NCBI GenBank assembly: GCA_041389725.1
Contig: JAWKRG010000010.1
Coordinates: 124,001 to 188,000 of the forward strand
Length of the DNA stretch: 64,000 nucleotides
DNA from: Polyangiaceae bacterium
GTDB lineage: Bacteria > Myxococcota_A > Polyangia > Polyangiales > Polyangiaceae
Direction: 5' to 3'
The notes below the pieces were generated by a model, which saw nothing but the letters and a program-made list of their open reading frames with translations, was not told the DNA's origin and ran no database searches. Of this stretch, positions 42,267 through 50,831 are shown piece by piece. Position 1 is the stretch's first letter. Each line of letters begins with the position of its first letter. Made by a program: the position numbers and the translations under genes.

Positions 42267-44594
42267 CTACTCCAAGCGGACGCTGAACTCGACGGGCCCG
42301 AAGCGCAAGAGTGAGCCGTTGAGTACTGGTGACCAGCCTCCCGGCGTCAGGCGGTTCCCGTTGATCTGCGTACCGTTGTTGCTGTTTTCGTCACGAATGA
42401 GCAACTGCCCCCCTTCGAGCTTCAGGCTCGCATGGATGCCGGAGACCCGCGGCTCCGTCAGCAGGATGCCGCACGCGGAGCCATCCCGGCCCGCCTTCAT
42501 CTCCACTCCCGCTACGATGGTGAAGGTGCCCGCCGCACCCGTCAGCGTCGCGCGCGTCGGGGGTGGAGCTGCCGCAGCATAGGGGTTGGGGGGCGCTGGA
42601 TTGGGAACCGGAGCGTCGCCCGTGACGCCGAATGCATTGGGGCCACCGTCGTTGCCGTACATGAACTCTTTGTTTGCCCCGCCGCCGCCCAAGGGGGCGA
42701 CGACGGGGTTCACGAGAGGGGGCGCAGATGCTCCATATCCTCCACCTGGGGGTGGATAGCCGCCGCCTGGAGGTGGATAGCCTCCGCCTGGTGGCGGCGC
42801 ACCGCCGTATCCTCCGCCAGGAGGCGGGTAGCCTCCGCCTGGCGGGCCATAGCCGCCAGGGGGCGGATAGCCTCCGGCGACGACGGGGGCTGGCGGCGGC
42901 GGGCCTCCGCGCTTTTTGCCACCGCTCTTCACGATGATGACGACGAGCAGCAGCACCACCACTAGACCGAACGCGCCCCCGAGCACCCAAAGCAGAGGGA
43001 AGGGAGCGCTCGTACCTTTGATCTGAATGATGGAGTCGGAAGTCACCCCGCTCGTTCGCAGCGCCTTGTTGTCGTAGACGATGACACGAACCACCGCCTG
43101 CTCACCCGAGCCGTGGAGGATCTTGTCTTTGTCGGGGGCTTCGAACTCTACGAAGGTGTCACTGGCCTCCGTCGGCGCGCCCTTCATACCCATTGCGATC
43201 AGCTGTTGCTGGGTGCGCTTGGCTTTCTCCACGTCGGCACCTGCCAGGGCAGCGGGCACCTGTTGCCCTGCTGGCAAGAAGTAGACTTCGGCGCGCCCTT
43301 TGTCACCGCCCCAGCAGAAGTCGCCGTACACCTTGAACTTGCCGCCGGGATAGACACCACCTTGACGCTTTCCCATCTCCTGGGTGTAGGAGATGTTCAC
43401 GTCGAGCGGCCAGGTCGATGGGTCGATGCCGACAGGCACTTCCTTGAAGCTGTTGTCGCCCAGAATCGGGGGCTTCACGTTCGTGAAGTTGAGACTGAAG
43501 GTCTGCGTGACGGCTGGCGCGATGCACGCGACTCGCCACTTCACGATGTACATCTTCGCGAAGCGAGCGCGGACCGCATTGACGATGGCTCCACCGCGGC
43601 CGCCCTGGCCCGCCTGCATCACTGTGAAGAACCCGCCAATCTCCGGGTTGGCCAGGTTCTGCATGAACTCCATGCTGTTCTGGCGGAATTCGTCATAGGT
43701 GCGGGTCGGATAGTAGACGCTGATGACCGGCACCGGCGCCTTGGGCAACGCGGTGTTGTCCTCCGGGAAACGGCCACCGGTCATGTACTTCTGCAGCTGC
43801 ATCGCGCCGGGGCCGGTGGTCGAGGGATCGGTTCCACCGAAACCTGACGAGAGCACGACCATGGCTTGGTGCAGCGGGACCTTGACGTTCTCCCCGACGT
43901 TGCCAAGGGACTTGAAGCCGTCGGTCGCCGCTGTCTTGATGATGGTGAGCAGGGAGCGGTTGCGACCTTGCGAGCTGTAGGTCCCGGTTTGACTGCTGAC
44001 GAAGCTCTGCGCCCGGGACTTCTGCGCCGCTGTGACCCACTTGGAGTCCTTCACCACTTGGCGGTCGTTGAAGAACATCACGTCGACGATGTCGCTCGGT
44101 CCCATGCTCTGGATGAAGCGCTCCGCCACTTGCTTCGCGTCATCGAAGCCAGACTTCATGCGGCTGTCGGCATCGATCAGGATGAGCCACGCGGTGCCGA
44201 CTCCAGGCTGTTGCTGGCTGTCGCCCCACTGGGTATGGCTGACGTACTTGGCTGGGTGGTCAGCGCCTTCCACCTTGACCGTGAAGATCGCGTTCTGGTG
44301 AGGGAAGGGAAAGGGGCGGTAGAGCGCGTAGGGCTTTTCCAGCGCGGCGGACATGCAGTCGAACAAGCCATTGCCGCGATCGTCTGCGCAATGCTGCGTC
44401 GCTTCGCTGACGCGCTTGTTCTCGACTACTTCAATGACGCTGGTGAGAATGGGAGCGCCGTTGTCTTGCGCCGCGCGCGGGTCGATGCGCATGAGATGAG
44501 CTTCGGGCGCCGCCGTGGCACCGAGCGCCCACAGCAGGCAGGCCAACGCCCACAAACTGCTCTGCATGTTCAAAAGTAGTTTTCTTAGGTCCAT
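42267..44594 (-). CDS. Transmembrane vWA-like / C-terminal FHA protein
   Basis: A protein of 775 residues. A signal peptide (LWALACLLWALGATAA) is followed by a large periplasmic region of about 500 residues with a vWA-like stretch (AWLILIDADSRMKSG, QAMVVLSSGFGGTDP) lacking a clear full MIDAS. Then one membrane helix (WVLGGAFGLVVVLLLVVII, about 537-557), a cytosolic GGGYPPPGGGY-type repeat linker and a C-terminal FHA domain (VSGIHASL, ENSNNGTQIN). It could transmit an outside signal to phospho-Thr partners. Start ATG 44594; an internal Met at residue 10 is a possible start. It follows the zinc-ribbon FHA gene by 20 bases. Confidence 0.85.
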   Translation of the reverse strand: MDLRKLLLNMQSSLWALACLLWALGATAAPEAHLMRIDPRAAQDNGAPILTSVIEVVENKRVSEATQHCADDRGNGLFDCMSAALEKPYALYRPFPFPHQNAIFTVKVEGADHPAKYVSHTQWGDSQQQPGVGTAWLILIDADSRMKSGFDDAKQVAERFIQSMGPSDIVDVMFFNDRQVVKDSKWVTAAQKSRAQSFVSSQTGTYSSQGRNRSLLTIIKTAATDGFKSLGNVGENVKVPLHQAMVVLSSGFGGTDPSTTGPGAMQLQKYMTGGRFPEDNTALPKAPVPVISVYYPTRTYDEFRQNSMEFMQNLANPEIGGFFTVMQAGQGGRGGAIVNAVRARFAKMYIVKWRVACIAPAVTQTFSLNFTNVKPPILGDNSFKEVPVGIDPSTWPLDVNISYTQEMGKRQGGVYPGGKFKVYGDFCWGGDKGRAEVYFLPAGQQVPAALAGADVEKAKRTQQQLIAMGMKGAPTEASDTFVEFEAPDKDKILHGSGEQAVVRVIVYDNKALRTSGVTSDSIIQIKGTSAPFPLLWVLGGAFGLVVVLLLVVIIVKSGGKKRGGPPPPAPVVAGGYPPPGGYGPPGGGYPPPGGGYGGAPPPGGGYPPPGGGYPPPGGGYGASAPPLVNPVVAPLGGGGANKEFMYGNDGGPNAFGVTGDAPVPNPAPPNPYAAAAPPPTRATLTGAAGTFTIVAGVEMKAGRDGSACGILLTEPRVSGIHASLKLEGGQLLIRDENSNNGTQINGNRLTPGGWSPVLNGSLLRFGPVEFSVRLE

Positions 44595-44614
44595 CGCTGA
44601 TTCGTTTCCTGGCG

Positions 44615-45892
44615 TCAGACGATCTTGACGGTCACCGCGTAGCCGCCGAAGCGGATTTCGTCGCCATCCGCGAGTTCGTGCGGTGCCTTCGGCGGAATCT
44701 TCTCGTCGTTGAGGAACGTGCCGTTGGTGCTGCCTCCGTCCTCGAGCTTGGCGCGACCCGGTCTCGCCGCAGCGTGAATCACCGCGTGCCGCGAGGACGT
44801 AGTCGGGTGATCGATTGGAATGTCGAGGCCTTCCGCCGCGTCTTTGCGCCCAATCACGTTGCGGCCCTGATAGAGCGGATAGAACGTGCCCAGGTCGTCA
44901 CCCTCGTAGCTGACGAGAAAGCCGGCCAAGACGCGCGGGGCATCTGCTGCCACTTTGAGCGGATCACTGGCGTCGATTTCGGTGGCGGGATCTGCTTCTC
45001 GCTCCGGCGGCACCGCTGATGGCCCAGGTTGCCCCGCGGGTTGAGGCGGCGGACTGATTTGCACAGGTGGTTGCCCTGCATTCGCCGCCTCGTGCTCGTC
45101 GGCTGTGGGAGGTGGAGCCGTCGCCGCAAACGCCGACGGGTCGTTCCACCGCTGCTGCGCTTGTGGGGCTTGCGCTGGCGTCGGTGAGTTCGGTCCGGGG
45201 CCAGCGGGCGCGCCGGGGAAAGCACCGGGGGGGCCAGCTGCGCCGGGCGGCATCGCGCCGGGCGGCATCGCACCGGGCGGCGCCGCGCCGGGTGGCATCG
45301 CGCCGGGCGGTGCTGCCGGTGGTCCCCCGGGCGGCGGGCCGGCGGGCGGCCCGAAGGGCGACGGCCCCATGTCCGGCGTCATCGTCGCGCCGAACGGATT
45401 GAGGCCTTCGGGCGTTCCGACGCGCACGGCCGCTCCGGGGGGGCCCCAACCTGGTGGACCACCGTAGGGACCGGGTGGGGGAGCGCCAGGCGCGCCTGGT
45501 GGCGGCGCGCCGTACTGTCCGGGGGCTGGACCGCCGAATTGCCCTGGCGGCGGCGCGCCCGGCCCGGGCGCTGGGCCGCCCATGCCCGGAGGTGGCCCCC
45601 AACCGGGCGGAGGGCCCTGCGGAGGTGCTGCGCCAGGCGCGCCTGGTGGAGGACCATAGGGGCCAGGCGGCGGCCCGGCCTGCGGGGGGCCTTGCGGCGC
45701 GGCGCCGGGCGGAGGACCGTACGGGCCTGGCGCGGTACCTACTGGCGGCGGTGCCGCCCCGCCTGGCGGACCCCACGCGGGAGCAGGTGCACCTGCCCCC
45801 GGTTGTCCGGACGCCGGCAGGGGCGCGCCGCACGACGCGCAGAACTTACTCGTGGGTTGATTGGAAATGCCGCAGCGCGGGCACGCGATCAT
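44615..45892 (-). CDS. Zinc-ribbon / Pro-Gly-rich / FHA protein
   Basis: A protein of 425 residues from ATG 45892. N-terminal four-Cys zinc ribbon (ACPRCGISNQ, KFCASCGAPLP), then about 250 residues of Pro/Gly/Ala-rich low complexity (repeats of GAPP and GAMPPGA), then an acidic linker and a C-terminal FHA domain (about 330-425; IGRKDAAEGLDIPIDHP, TSSRHAVIH, EDGGSTNGTFLND). It is cytosolic, with no signal or membrane helix. It probably docks to phospho-Thr sites. It is the first gene of the minus-strand FHA/PP2C/ABC cluster. Confidence 0.88.
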   Translation of the reverse strand: MIACPRCGISNQPTSKFCASCGAPLPASGQPGAGAPAPAWGPPGGAAPPPVGTAPGPYGPPPGAAPQGPPQAGPPPGPYGPPPGAPGAAPPQGPPPGWGPPPGMGGPAPGPGAPPPGQFGGPAPGQYGAPPPGAPGAPPPGPYGGPPGWGPPGAAVRVGTPEGLNPFGATMTPDMGPSPFGPPAGPPPGGPPAAPPGAMPPGAAPPGAMPPGAMPPGAAGPPGAFPGAPAGPGPNSPTPAQAPQAQQRWNDPSAFAATAPPPTADEHEAANAGQPPVQISPPPQPAGQPGPSAVPPEREADPATEIDASDPLKVAADAPRVLAGFLVSYEGDDLGTFYPLYQGRNVIGRKDAAEGLDIPIDHPTTSSRHAVIHAAARPGRAKLEDGGSTNGTFLNDEKIPPKAPHELADGDEIRFGGYAVTVKIV

Positions 45893-46001
45893 GCTTGTCC
45901 TCCGAACCAGAGCACCGCGTGTTGCGCGGCGCGCGCCAGCATACCCGTTCCACTCCGAATGGGTAGCCCCGGCGCGCTGCGGAGGGCGCCAAAATCGCTC
46001 G

Positions 46002-46361
46002 CTAGATGTCTTTCTCGTCCTTGATGCGGGCGGCCTTGCCGCTCAGCCCGCGGAGGTAGAACAAGCGAGCCTGGCGAACCACGCCTCGCGACACGACCTC
46101 GATCTGTTCGATTCGTGGCGAATGCAGCGGAAAAATGCGCTCCACGCCGACGTTGAAGCTGGTCTTGCGCACGGTGAAGGTGCTGCGTGCCCCGGCGCGG
46201 TGGCGTTTGATCACCGTTCCGCGGAAGACCTGGGTGCGCAGCTTGTCACCTTCGACGATGCGGTAGTGGACCGCGATCGTGTCGCCCACGCGAAAAGCGG
46301 GCAAATCCTGGCGCAGCGCGCTCTTTTCCATGGCTTCGATTTTTGAGCTGATGATCGACAT
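46002..46361 (-). CDS. rplS: Ribosomal protein L19
   Basis: A protein of 119 residues, a 50S subunit component. The sequence matches the family along its length: FRVGDTIAVHYRIVEGDK, RTQVFRGTVIKRHRAGA, STFTVRKTS, VGVERIFPLHSPRIEQIEV and RQARLFYLRGLSGKAARIK. GAGGA precedes ATG 46361. In many bacteria rplS lies with rpsP, rimM and trmD; none of these is adjacent here. Confidence 0.97.
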   Translation of the reverse strand: MSIISSKIEAMEKSALRQDLPAFRVGDTIAVHYRIVEGDKLRTQVFRGTVIKRHRAGARSTFTVRKTSFNVGVERIFPLHSPRIEQIEVVSRGVVRQARLFYLRGLSGKAARIKDEKDI

Positions 46362-46476
46362 GGCGGTCCTCGGAGGCCGAAAATGGCGGGGTGCGGGATT
46401 ATGCATTTGTTCGAGGCTGCGTCAATGCCGCCCGGTAGGCATTTGGGAGGGGTCCCTTGACCCACCCCCCGACCTG

Positions 46477-46519
46477 GCGCTAAGAGCGCTCTCCCTTCGC
46501 CAAGTCCGCTTGGCGTTTT
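46477..46519 (+). terminator. Leader hairpins with terminator-like end upstream of rplC
   Basis: Two successive hairpins lie in the rplC leader. The first has arms GCGCT/AGCGC (46477-46489). The second has arms CGCCAAG (46498-46504) and CTTGGCG (46509-46515) around TCCG, followed directly by TTTTA (46516-46520). The second has the form of an intrinsic terminator, 55 bases before the ATG at 46575, and could serve as an attenuator of ribosomal protein synthesis. The 212-base stretch between rplS and rplC holds no gene. Confidence 0.6.
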
Positions 46520-46574
46520 ACCTCGGCCCGACGTCGGCGCAACGCGACCGACCTCGGCAACCAGGAGAGACAAC

Positions 46575-47243
46575 ATGAACAAGAACTTGGGTGTCGTCGG
46601 CCGCAAGCTCGGCATGACGCAGGTCTTCACGGACGACGGAACGGTCATTCCTTGCACCGTGATCGAGGCGAACAGCATCGTCGTCGGCAAGCGCACGCAA
46701 GAGAAGGATGGCTACGACGCGCTGATCCTCGGGATGGGCCAGCGCAAGGAAAAGGCCACCACCAAGCCTTTGGCCGGCTTCTACAAGAAGGCGAACGTAG
46801 AGCCACAGCAGGTCGTGCGAGAGGTTCGTTGCAGCGCCGAAGAGGTCGCCGCCCACGAGGTGGGACAGGCTGTGAAGCTCGACGCCGTATTCCAAGAGGG
46901 ACAGTTCGTAGACGTGCGCGGCACCACCAAGGGCCGCGGCTTCACCGGCGTGATGAAGCGCTATGGCTTCAAGGGCGCCGTCTCCTCCCACGGGGCGCAC
47001 GAGTACAAGCGCCACGGCGGTTCAATCGGTACCAACATGACGCCTGGTCGCGTCATGCCGGGCCGCAAGATGCCCGGTCAACACGGCAACCAGACGGTCT
47101 CCGTGCTCAGCCAGCGCATCGTCAAGCTGGTGCCAGACCAGGGACTGATCTTGGTGCGTGGCGGCATCCCCGGTTCGAAGAACGGTATCGTGTTCGTCAA
47201 CGGTGCCATCAAGAAGAAGAACGCCGGCAAGCCGGCGAGCTGA
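46575..47243 (+). CDS. rplC: Ribosomal protein L3
   Basis: A protein of 222 residues, a primary assembly protein of the 50S subunit. Family landmarks: VVGRKLGMTQVFTDDG, VDVRGTTKGRGFTGVMKRY, SSHGAHEYKRHGGSIG, MTPGRVMPGRKMPGQHGN and GIPGSKNGIVFV. GGAGAG lies upstream of ATG 46575. The gene stands outside an S10-type operon: no rplD, rplW or rpsJ is adjacent; instead a fusion enzyme gene follows after 20 bases, and rplS is divergent. Whether this is the only rplC of the genome cannot be seen. Confidence 0.97.
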   Translation: MNKNLGVVGRKLGMTQVFTDDGTVIPCTVIEANSIVVGKRTQEKDGYDALILGMGQRKEKATTKPLAGFYKKANVEPQQVVREVRCSAEEVAAHEVGQAVKLDAVFQEGQFVDVRGTTKGRGFTGVMKRYGFKGAVSSHGAHEYKRHGGSIGTNMTPGRVMPGRKMPGQHGNQTVSVLSQRIVKLVPDQGLILVRGGIPGSKNGIVFVNGAIKKKNAGKPAS

Positions 47244-47263
47244 ACCGCGCTGATTCCAGCGGC

Positions 47264-48883
47264 ATGATGAAGGCGCTCGAGTCCCCGTGGCTCGGTGAGC
47301 GCGTGCTGTGTCACGACCAACTCCTGGTGGTGGACAAGCTCGCGCACGTTCCGGTCCACGGCGGTACCGTCGCCGCTGCGAGTGTCGTCGAGCGGCTGAA
47401 GGAACACCTACGTCGTGCGGGGCAGCCCGCACACCTAGGTGTGCACCAGCGCTTGGACCAGGAGACGTCGGGAGTCTTGCTCTTCACGTGTGCGCGCGAA
47501 CTCGACGCGAGCGTGGGTCGCGCTTTCGAGCACCACGAACTCGAGCGCGTGTATGTCGCTGTGGTGGAGGGCGCAATTGCCGACCAGGGCGTGTTCGAGA
47601 ATCGGCTTTCGCCTCAGCAAGGCGGGCGTGTGCACGTCGTGAATAGCGGCGGCAAGGTAGCGCGCACGGCTTTTCGCGTACTCGAGCGCAGCGGCTCGCG
47701 AGCGATGCTGGAGCTGCGGCCGACCACGGGTCGCACCCATCAGCTGCGGGTGCAGCTCTCCCACGCCGGAGCGCCAATCGTGGGCGATCGGCTCTACGGT
47801 GGCGCCACGGCGCCCCGACTCATGCTCCACGCCCTGCGCCTGGAACTCTTGGGGCGACGATTCGATGCGCCCCTGCCAACGGCCTTCGCAGCGGCGCTTG
47901 CGGGGACTGCACCGACTCTCGACCCCGCCGATGTGCGTCGCGTGCTGCGCGACGCCATCCAACTGCGTCACGTTCTGGCAGGTCGGAATACCGCCTTTCG
48001 TTTGGTCAATGGTTGGGGCGACGAAATGCCCGGGGTCGAGGTCGACTACTTCGAGGGTCACGTGGTTCTGGCCTTGTCGAGTGATGCAGCGGAAAGCCTG
48101 CGCTCCACCCTCGTCCACAGTCTCGCGGAGGAAGGCGCGACCAGCGTCTACGTGAAGTGTCGTCGTCGTGCCGATCAGCGAACGGTGGACCTCGCGGAAG
48201 TGGCGCCGGCCGTCCCCGACGCGGGGGCGGCAGCTCCGGAGCCCCTGTGGGTGAGCGAAGGGGATCTGCGCTTGCCCGTGTGGCTCGCCGACGGCCTATC
48301 GACGGGATTATTTCTCGATCAGCGGGACAACCGCGCGCACCTGCGGCAAGGTGTGCAAGGCCTGTCCGTGCTCAACCTGTTCTGCTACACCGGCTCCTTC
48401 TCGGCGGCGGCGGCGCGGGGCGAAGCGGCGCGGGTCACGAGTGTGGACCTATCGGGGCGCGCACTCGATCGCGCGCGACAGTCCGTGGAAAACAATGGCG
48501 GAACGCCACGTGGAGAGTTCCGCAAAGGCGACGCCTTCGAGTTCATACGCCGGGCCGTCCAGCATCGCGAGCGCTTCGACGTCGTAGTGCTCGATCCGCC
48601 GAGTTTTGGCAGCCGAGGACGCCGTCGAACCTTCAACGTCGCCTCCAGCTACGAAGAGCTGGCAGCGGGGTGCTTTCGCTTGTTGGCTCCCGGCGGCCGC
48701 TTGCTCGCCGTCACCAACCACAGAAAGACGAGCCAAGGCCAGCTGCGCCGAACCCTCCACCGCGCGGCGGAGCAGGCCGAGCGCCGCATCGTTCAGATGA
48801 AAGACGCAGGCGCGCGAGTCGACTTCCCCGACGGACCCTCGGGGCCCGACCCGTCCAAAAGCGTCTGGATTCGTGTGGAGTGA
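47264..48883 (+). CDS. Fusion of RluA/D-type pseudouridine synthase and RlmI-type SAM methyltransferase
   Basis: A protein of 539 residues from ATG 47264. Residues about 1-205 form a pseudouridine synthase with catalytic Asp (about 65) in HQRLDQETSG and the RTHQLRVQLSHAG motif. Residues about 230-539 form an RlmI/RlmK-like methyltransferase with a PUA-like start, GLFLDQRDNR, SAM-binding LNLFCYTGSFSAAAARG and VLDPPSFG. Each half modifies rRNA: the first isomerises uridine, the second makes 5-methylcytidine or similar. The gene lies 20 bases after rplC, so ribosomal protein and rRNA modification are probably co-expressed. Confidence 0.9.
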   Translation: MMKALESPWLGERVLCHDQLLVVDKLAHVPVHGGTVAAASVVERLKEHLRRAGQPAHLGVHQRLDQETSGVLLFTCARELDASVGRAFEHHELERVYVAVVEGAIADQGVFENRLSPQQGGRVHVVNSGGKVARTAFRVLERSGSRAMLELRPTTGRTHQLRVQLSHAGAPIVGDRLYGGATAPRLMLHALRLELLGRRFDAPLPTAFAAALAGTAPTLDPADVRRVLRDAIQLRHVLAGRNTAFRLVNGWGDEMPGVEVDYFEGHVVLALSSDAAESLRSTLVHSLAEEGATSVYVKCRRRADQRTVDLAEVAPAVPDAGAAAPEPLWVSEGDLRLPVWLADGLSTGLFLDQRDNRAHLRQGVQGLSVLNLFCYTGSFSAAAARGEAARVTSVDLSGRALDRARQSVENNGGTPRGEFRKGDAFEFIRRAVQHRERFDVVVLDPPSFGSRGRRRTFNVASSYEELAAGCFRLLAPGGRLLAVTNHRKTSQGQLRRTLHRAAEQAERRIVQMKDAGARVDFPDGPSGPDPSKSVWIRVE

Positions 48884-48938
48884 GCCGGGCGATTCGGCTT
48901 CCGGGACTGGCGCGTTGATGCGTCCGAGGAGCCGTGGC

Positions 48939-49508
48939 ATGAGTCTTTTCATGGCATCCATGCAAGTGGACTTCAGCGAGTACGATGGCGCACGCCTTCG
49001 CGCTGCGATCGAGCAAACCTTGACTCGCGCCAGCGAACACCTGCCTACCTCGGCAAAGCTCAAACAGGGTGCGGAAGTGACCCTGAAAGACCCCGAGGCC
49101 GAAACGGCGAAGTTCTTCCAGGCAGTGCTCGAGGTGAGCTACCTAGTGGCGTCTGCGGACGGTTTTGCCGACGAAGAACGCAGCGCGCTGGCGCAGCTAC
49201 TCGAGGGCGTGACGCAGGCGGCCGTCGACCACGACACCCTGGAGCTGCACTTTCGCGATTTGGACGATGCTTGCGCGATGCTCGGGCGTCGTGAACGGAT
49301 GCGGCGAGCCGTGGAGGACTTCTCCGATGAGGCGGCCCGCCACCAGGCGCTCTGCTTTGCTGCGATCGTGGCCATGGCCGACGGCAAGTTGGCCGAGCCC
49401 GAGGCAGCGGCTTTGGGGGAGCTGGGACATCACCTCGGCTGCTCTCCCGACCAAGTCGCTGCACTGACGCAACAGATGGCACAGACGATTCGCGCTGCCC
49501 TGGCCTAG
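48939..49508 (+). CDS. TerB-like domain protein
   Basis: A protein of 189 residues from ATG 48939, which has AGGAG seven bases upstream. The helical domain carries TerB-like acidic motifs in two copies (VASADGFADEERSALAQLL and VAMADGKLAEPEAAALGEL), suggestive of divalent-metal binding as in tellurite-resistance TerB. It is cytosolic. The mglA-like gene begins 13 bases downstream, so they form an operon. In Myxococcus mglA is preceded by mglB; here this TerB-like gene takes that place. Partnership is an inference. Confidence 0.75.
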   Translation: MSLFMASMQVDFSEYDGARLRAAIEQTLTRASEHLPTSAKLKQGAEVTLKDPEAETAKFFQAVLEVSYLVASADGFADEERSALAQLLEGVTQAAVDHDTLELHFRDLDDACAMLGRRERMRRAVEDFSDEAARHQALCFAAIVAMADGKLAEPEAAALGELGHHLGCSPDQVAALTQQMAQTIRAALA

Positions 49509-49521
49509 GAAAGATTCGACC

Positions 49522-50106
49522 ATGAGCTTCATCAATCACATGACGAAGGAGATCAACTGCAAGGTCGTCTACTACGGCCCCGGCTTGTGCGGGAAGACGA
49601 CCAACCTGCAGTACATCTTCGAGAAGACCAATCCCGCGTCCAAGGGCAAGATGATCTCCCTGGCGACGGAGACGGAGCGAACGCTGTTCTTCGACTTCAT
49701 GCCGCTAGACCTGGGCAGCGTGAAGGGCTTCAAGATCCGGCTGCATCTCTACACGGTGCCGGGACAGGTCTTCTACGACGCGAGTCGCAAGCTCATCTTG
49801 AAGGGGTCCGACGGCGTCGTGTTCGTGGCGGACTCCCAGGAAGAGCGCTTGGAAGCCAACCAGGAGAGCGTGGACAACCTGCACCACAACCTGGCCGAGC
49901 ACGGCCTGGAGTTGACGAAGCTGCCCTACGTCGTCCAGTACAACAAGCGCGACCTGCCCAACGCTATCTCGACCGAAGCGCTTCGGCGGGTGCTCAACCC
50001 GGCGGGCGTGCCTGATTTCGAAGCCAGCGCCCGCACCGGTGAGGGCGTGTTCGAGACGCTGAAGGGCGTCTCGCGAGGTGTGCTCTCCAAGTTGGCGAAG
50101 GGCTAG
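49522..50106 (+). CDS. mglA: MglA-type small GTPase
   Basis: A protein of 194 residues, the same length as Myxococcus MglA, the polarity GTPase of gliding and twitching. Motifs: P-loop GPGLCGKTTN, switch region TETERTLFFDFMPLDLG, TVPGQVFYDASRKLILKG, VVFVADSQEER and NKRDLPNA. Similarity to MglA is strong over the full length, though the C-terminal third diverges, so it may be a paralogue. No mglB-like roadblock gene lies in the window. It is sandwiched between the TerB-like gene and rlmE, all on one strand with short gaps. Confidence 0.9.
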   Translation: MSFINHMTKEINCKVVYYGPGLCGKTTNLQYIFEKTNPASKGKMISLATETERTLFFDFMPLDLGSVKGFKIRLHLYTVPGQVFYDASRKLILKGSDGVVFVADSQEERLEANQESVDNLHHNLAEHGLELTKLPYVVQYNKRDLPNAISTEALRRVLNPAGVPDFEASARTGEGVFETLKGVSRGVLSKLAKG

Positions 50107-50146
50107 CATCGCCTTTGGGCTCCGGTCGTCGATGCCCGGACCAACC

Positions 50147-50755
50147 ATGAGCCGCCGAGACAACCCCTACGCGCGTGGCGACGCGCGCACGCGACAAGCC
50201 AAAGCGCAGGGGTATCCCGCGCGCAGCATCTTCAAGCTGGAAGAGATCGATAGACGAGTTCGTCTGCTCGGCCGAGGGCAGCGGGTGTTGGACCTCGGGG
50301 CCGCACCGGGTTCATGGTCGCTCTATGCCGCAACGCGCGTCGGACCAGGCGGGAGTGTCGTTGCCATCGACCTGTCAGCCATCACCCAAGTATTTCCAGA
50401 CAACGTCGTCGTGTACCAGGCGGATGCCCTGGCGATGGAGGATTCAGTAGTAGCCCAACATGCGCCCTACGACGTCGTCCTCAGCGACATGGCGCCGGCG
50501 ACCAGTGGCAACAAGTCTCAAGATCAGGCGCGTTCCTTCGAACTGTTCATGCGTGCGCTGGCCGTGGCGGAGGCGCAGCTGTCGCCTGGCGGGCACTTCG
50601 TGGGCAAGCTGTTCATGAGCGGCGACTACGAAGCGGCACGCGCTGCAGTGCGCCGCGCCTTTGGCAAGGAACGCACCGTGCGCCCCCAAGGTACGCGCCA
50701 GAACAGTACCGAGGTGTTCATCGTGGGGCTGGAGCGTCGTCCCGCCGGCGCTTGA
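50147..50755 (+). CDS. rlmE: 23S rRNA 2'-O-methyltransferase RlmE (FtsJ family)
   Basis: A protein of 202 residues from ATG 50147. The FtsJ/RlmE signature is complete: ARSIFKLEEID (catalytic Lys), SAM-binding VLDLGAAPGSWSLYA, the catalytic Asp in VVLSDMAPATSG, the second Lys in FVGKLFMSG and the Glu in NSTEVFIVG, forming the K-D-K-E tetrad. It methylates U2552 in the A-loop of 23S rRNA late in 50S assembly. It is the last gene of the run starting with rplC, which is rich in ribosome-related functions. Confidence 0.93.
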   Translation: MSRRDNPYARGDARTRQAKAQGYPARSIFKLEEIDRRVRLLGRGQRVLDLGAAPGSWSLYAATRVGPGGSVVAIDLSAITQVFPDNVVVYQADALAMEDSVVAQHAPYDVVLSDMAPATSGNKSQDQARSFELFMRALAVAEAQLSPGGHFVGKLFMSGDYEAARAAVRRAFGKERTVRPQGTRQNSTEVFIVGLERRPAGA

Positions 50756-50757
50756 GC

Positions 50758-50831
50758 GCGCGGGTCATTCTGTAGTCGCCCGGCGCTGGAGGGATCGACC
50801 TTCCGTCGATGGATGGGGTTGAGACCCGCGC
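50758..50831. terminator. Nested inverted repeats between convergent genes
   Basis: Outer arms GCGCGGGTC (50758-50766) and GACCCGCGC (50823-50831) are exact complements and fill the gap between rlmE and the convergent gene at 50832. Inside lies a second hairpin ATCGAC/GTCGAT (50794-50799, 50805-50810). There is no T-run, so this is at most a factor-dependent or bidirectional terminator; it could equally be a regulatory palindrome. Confidence 0.35.
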
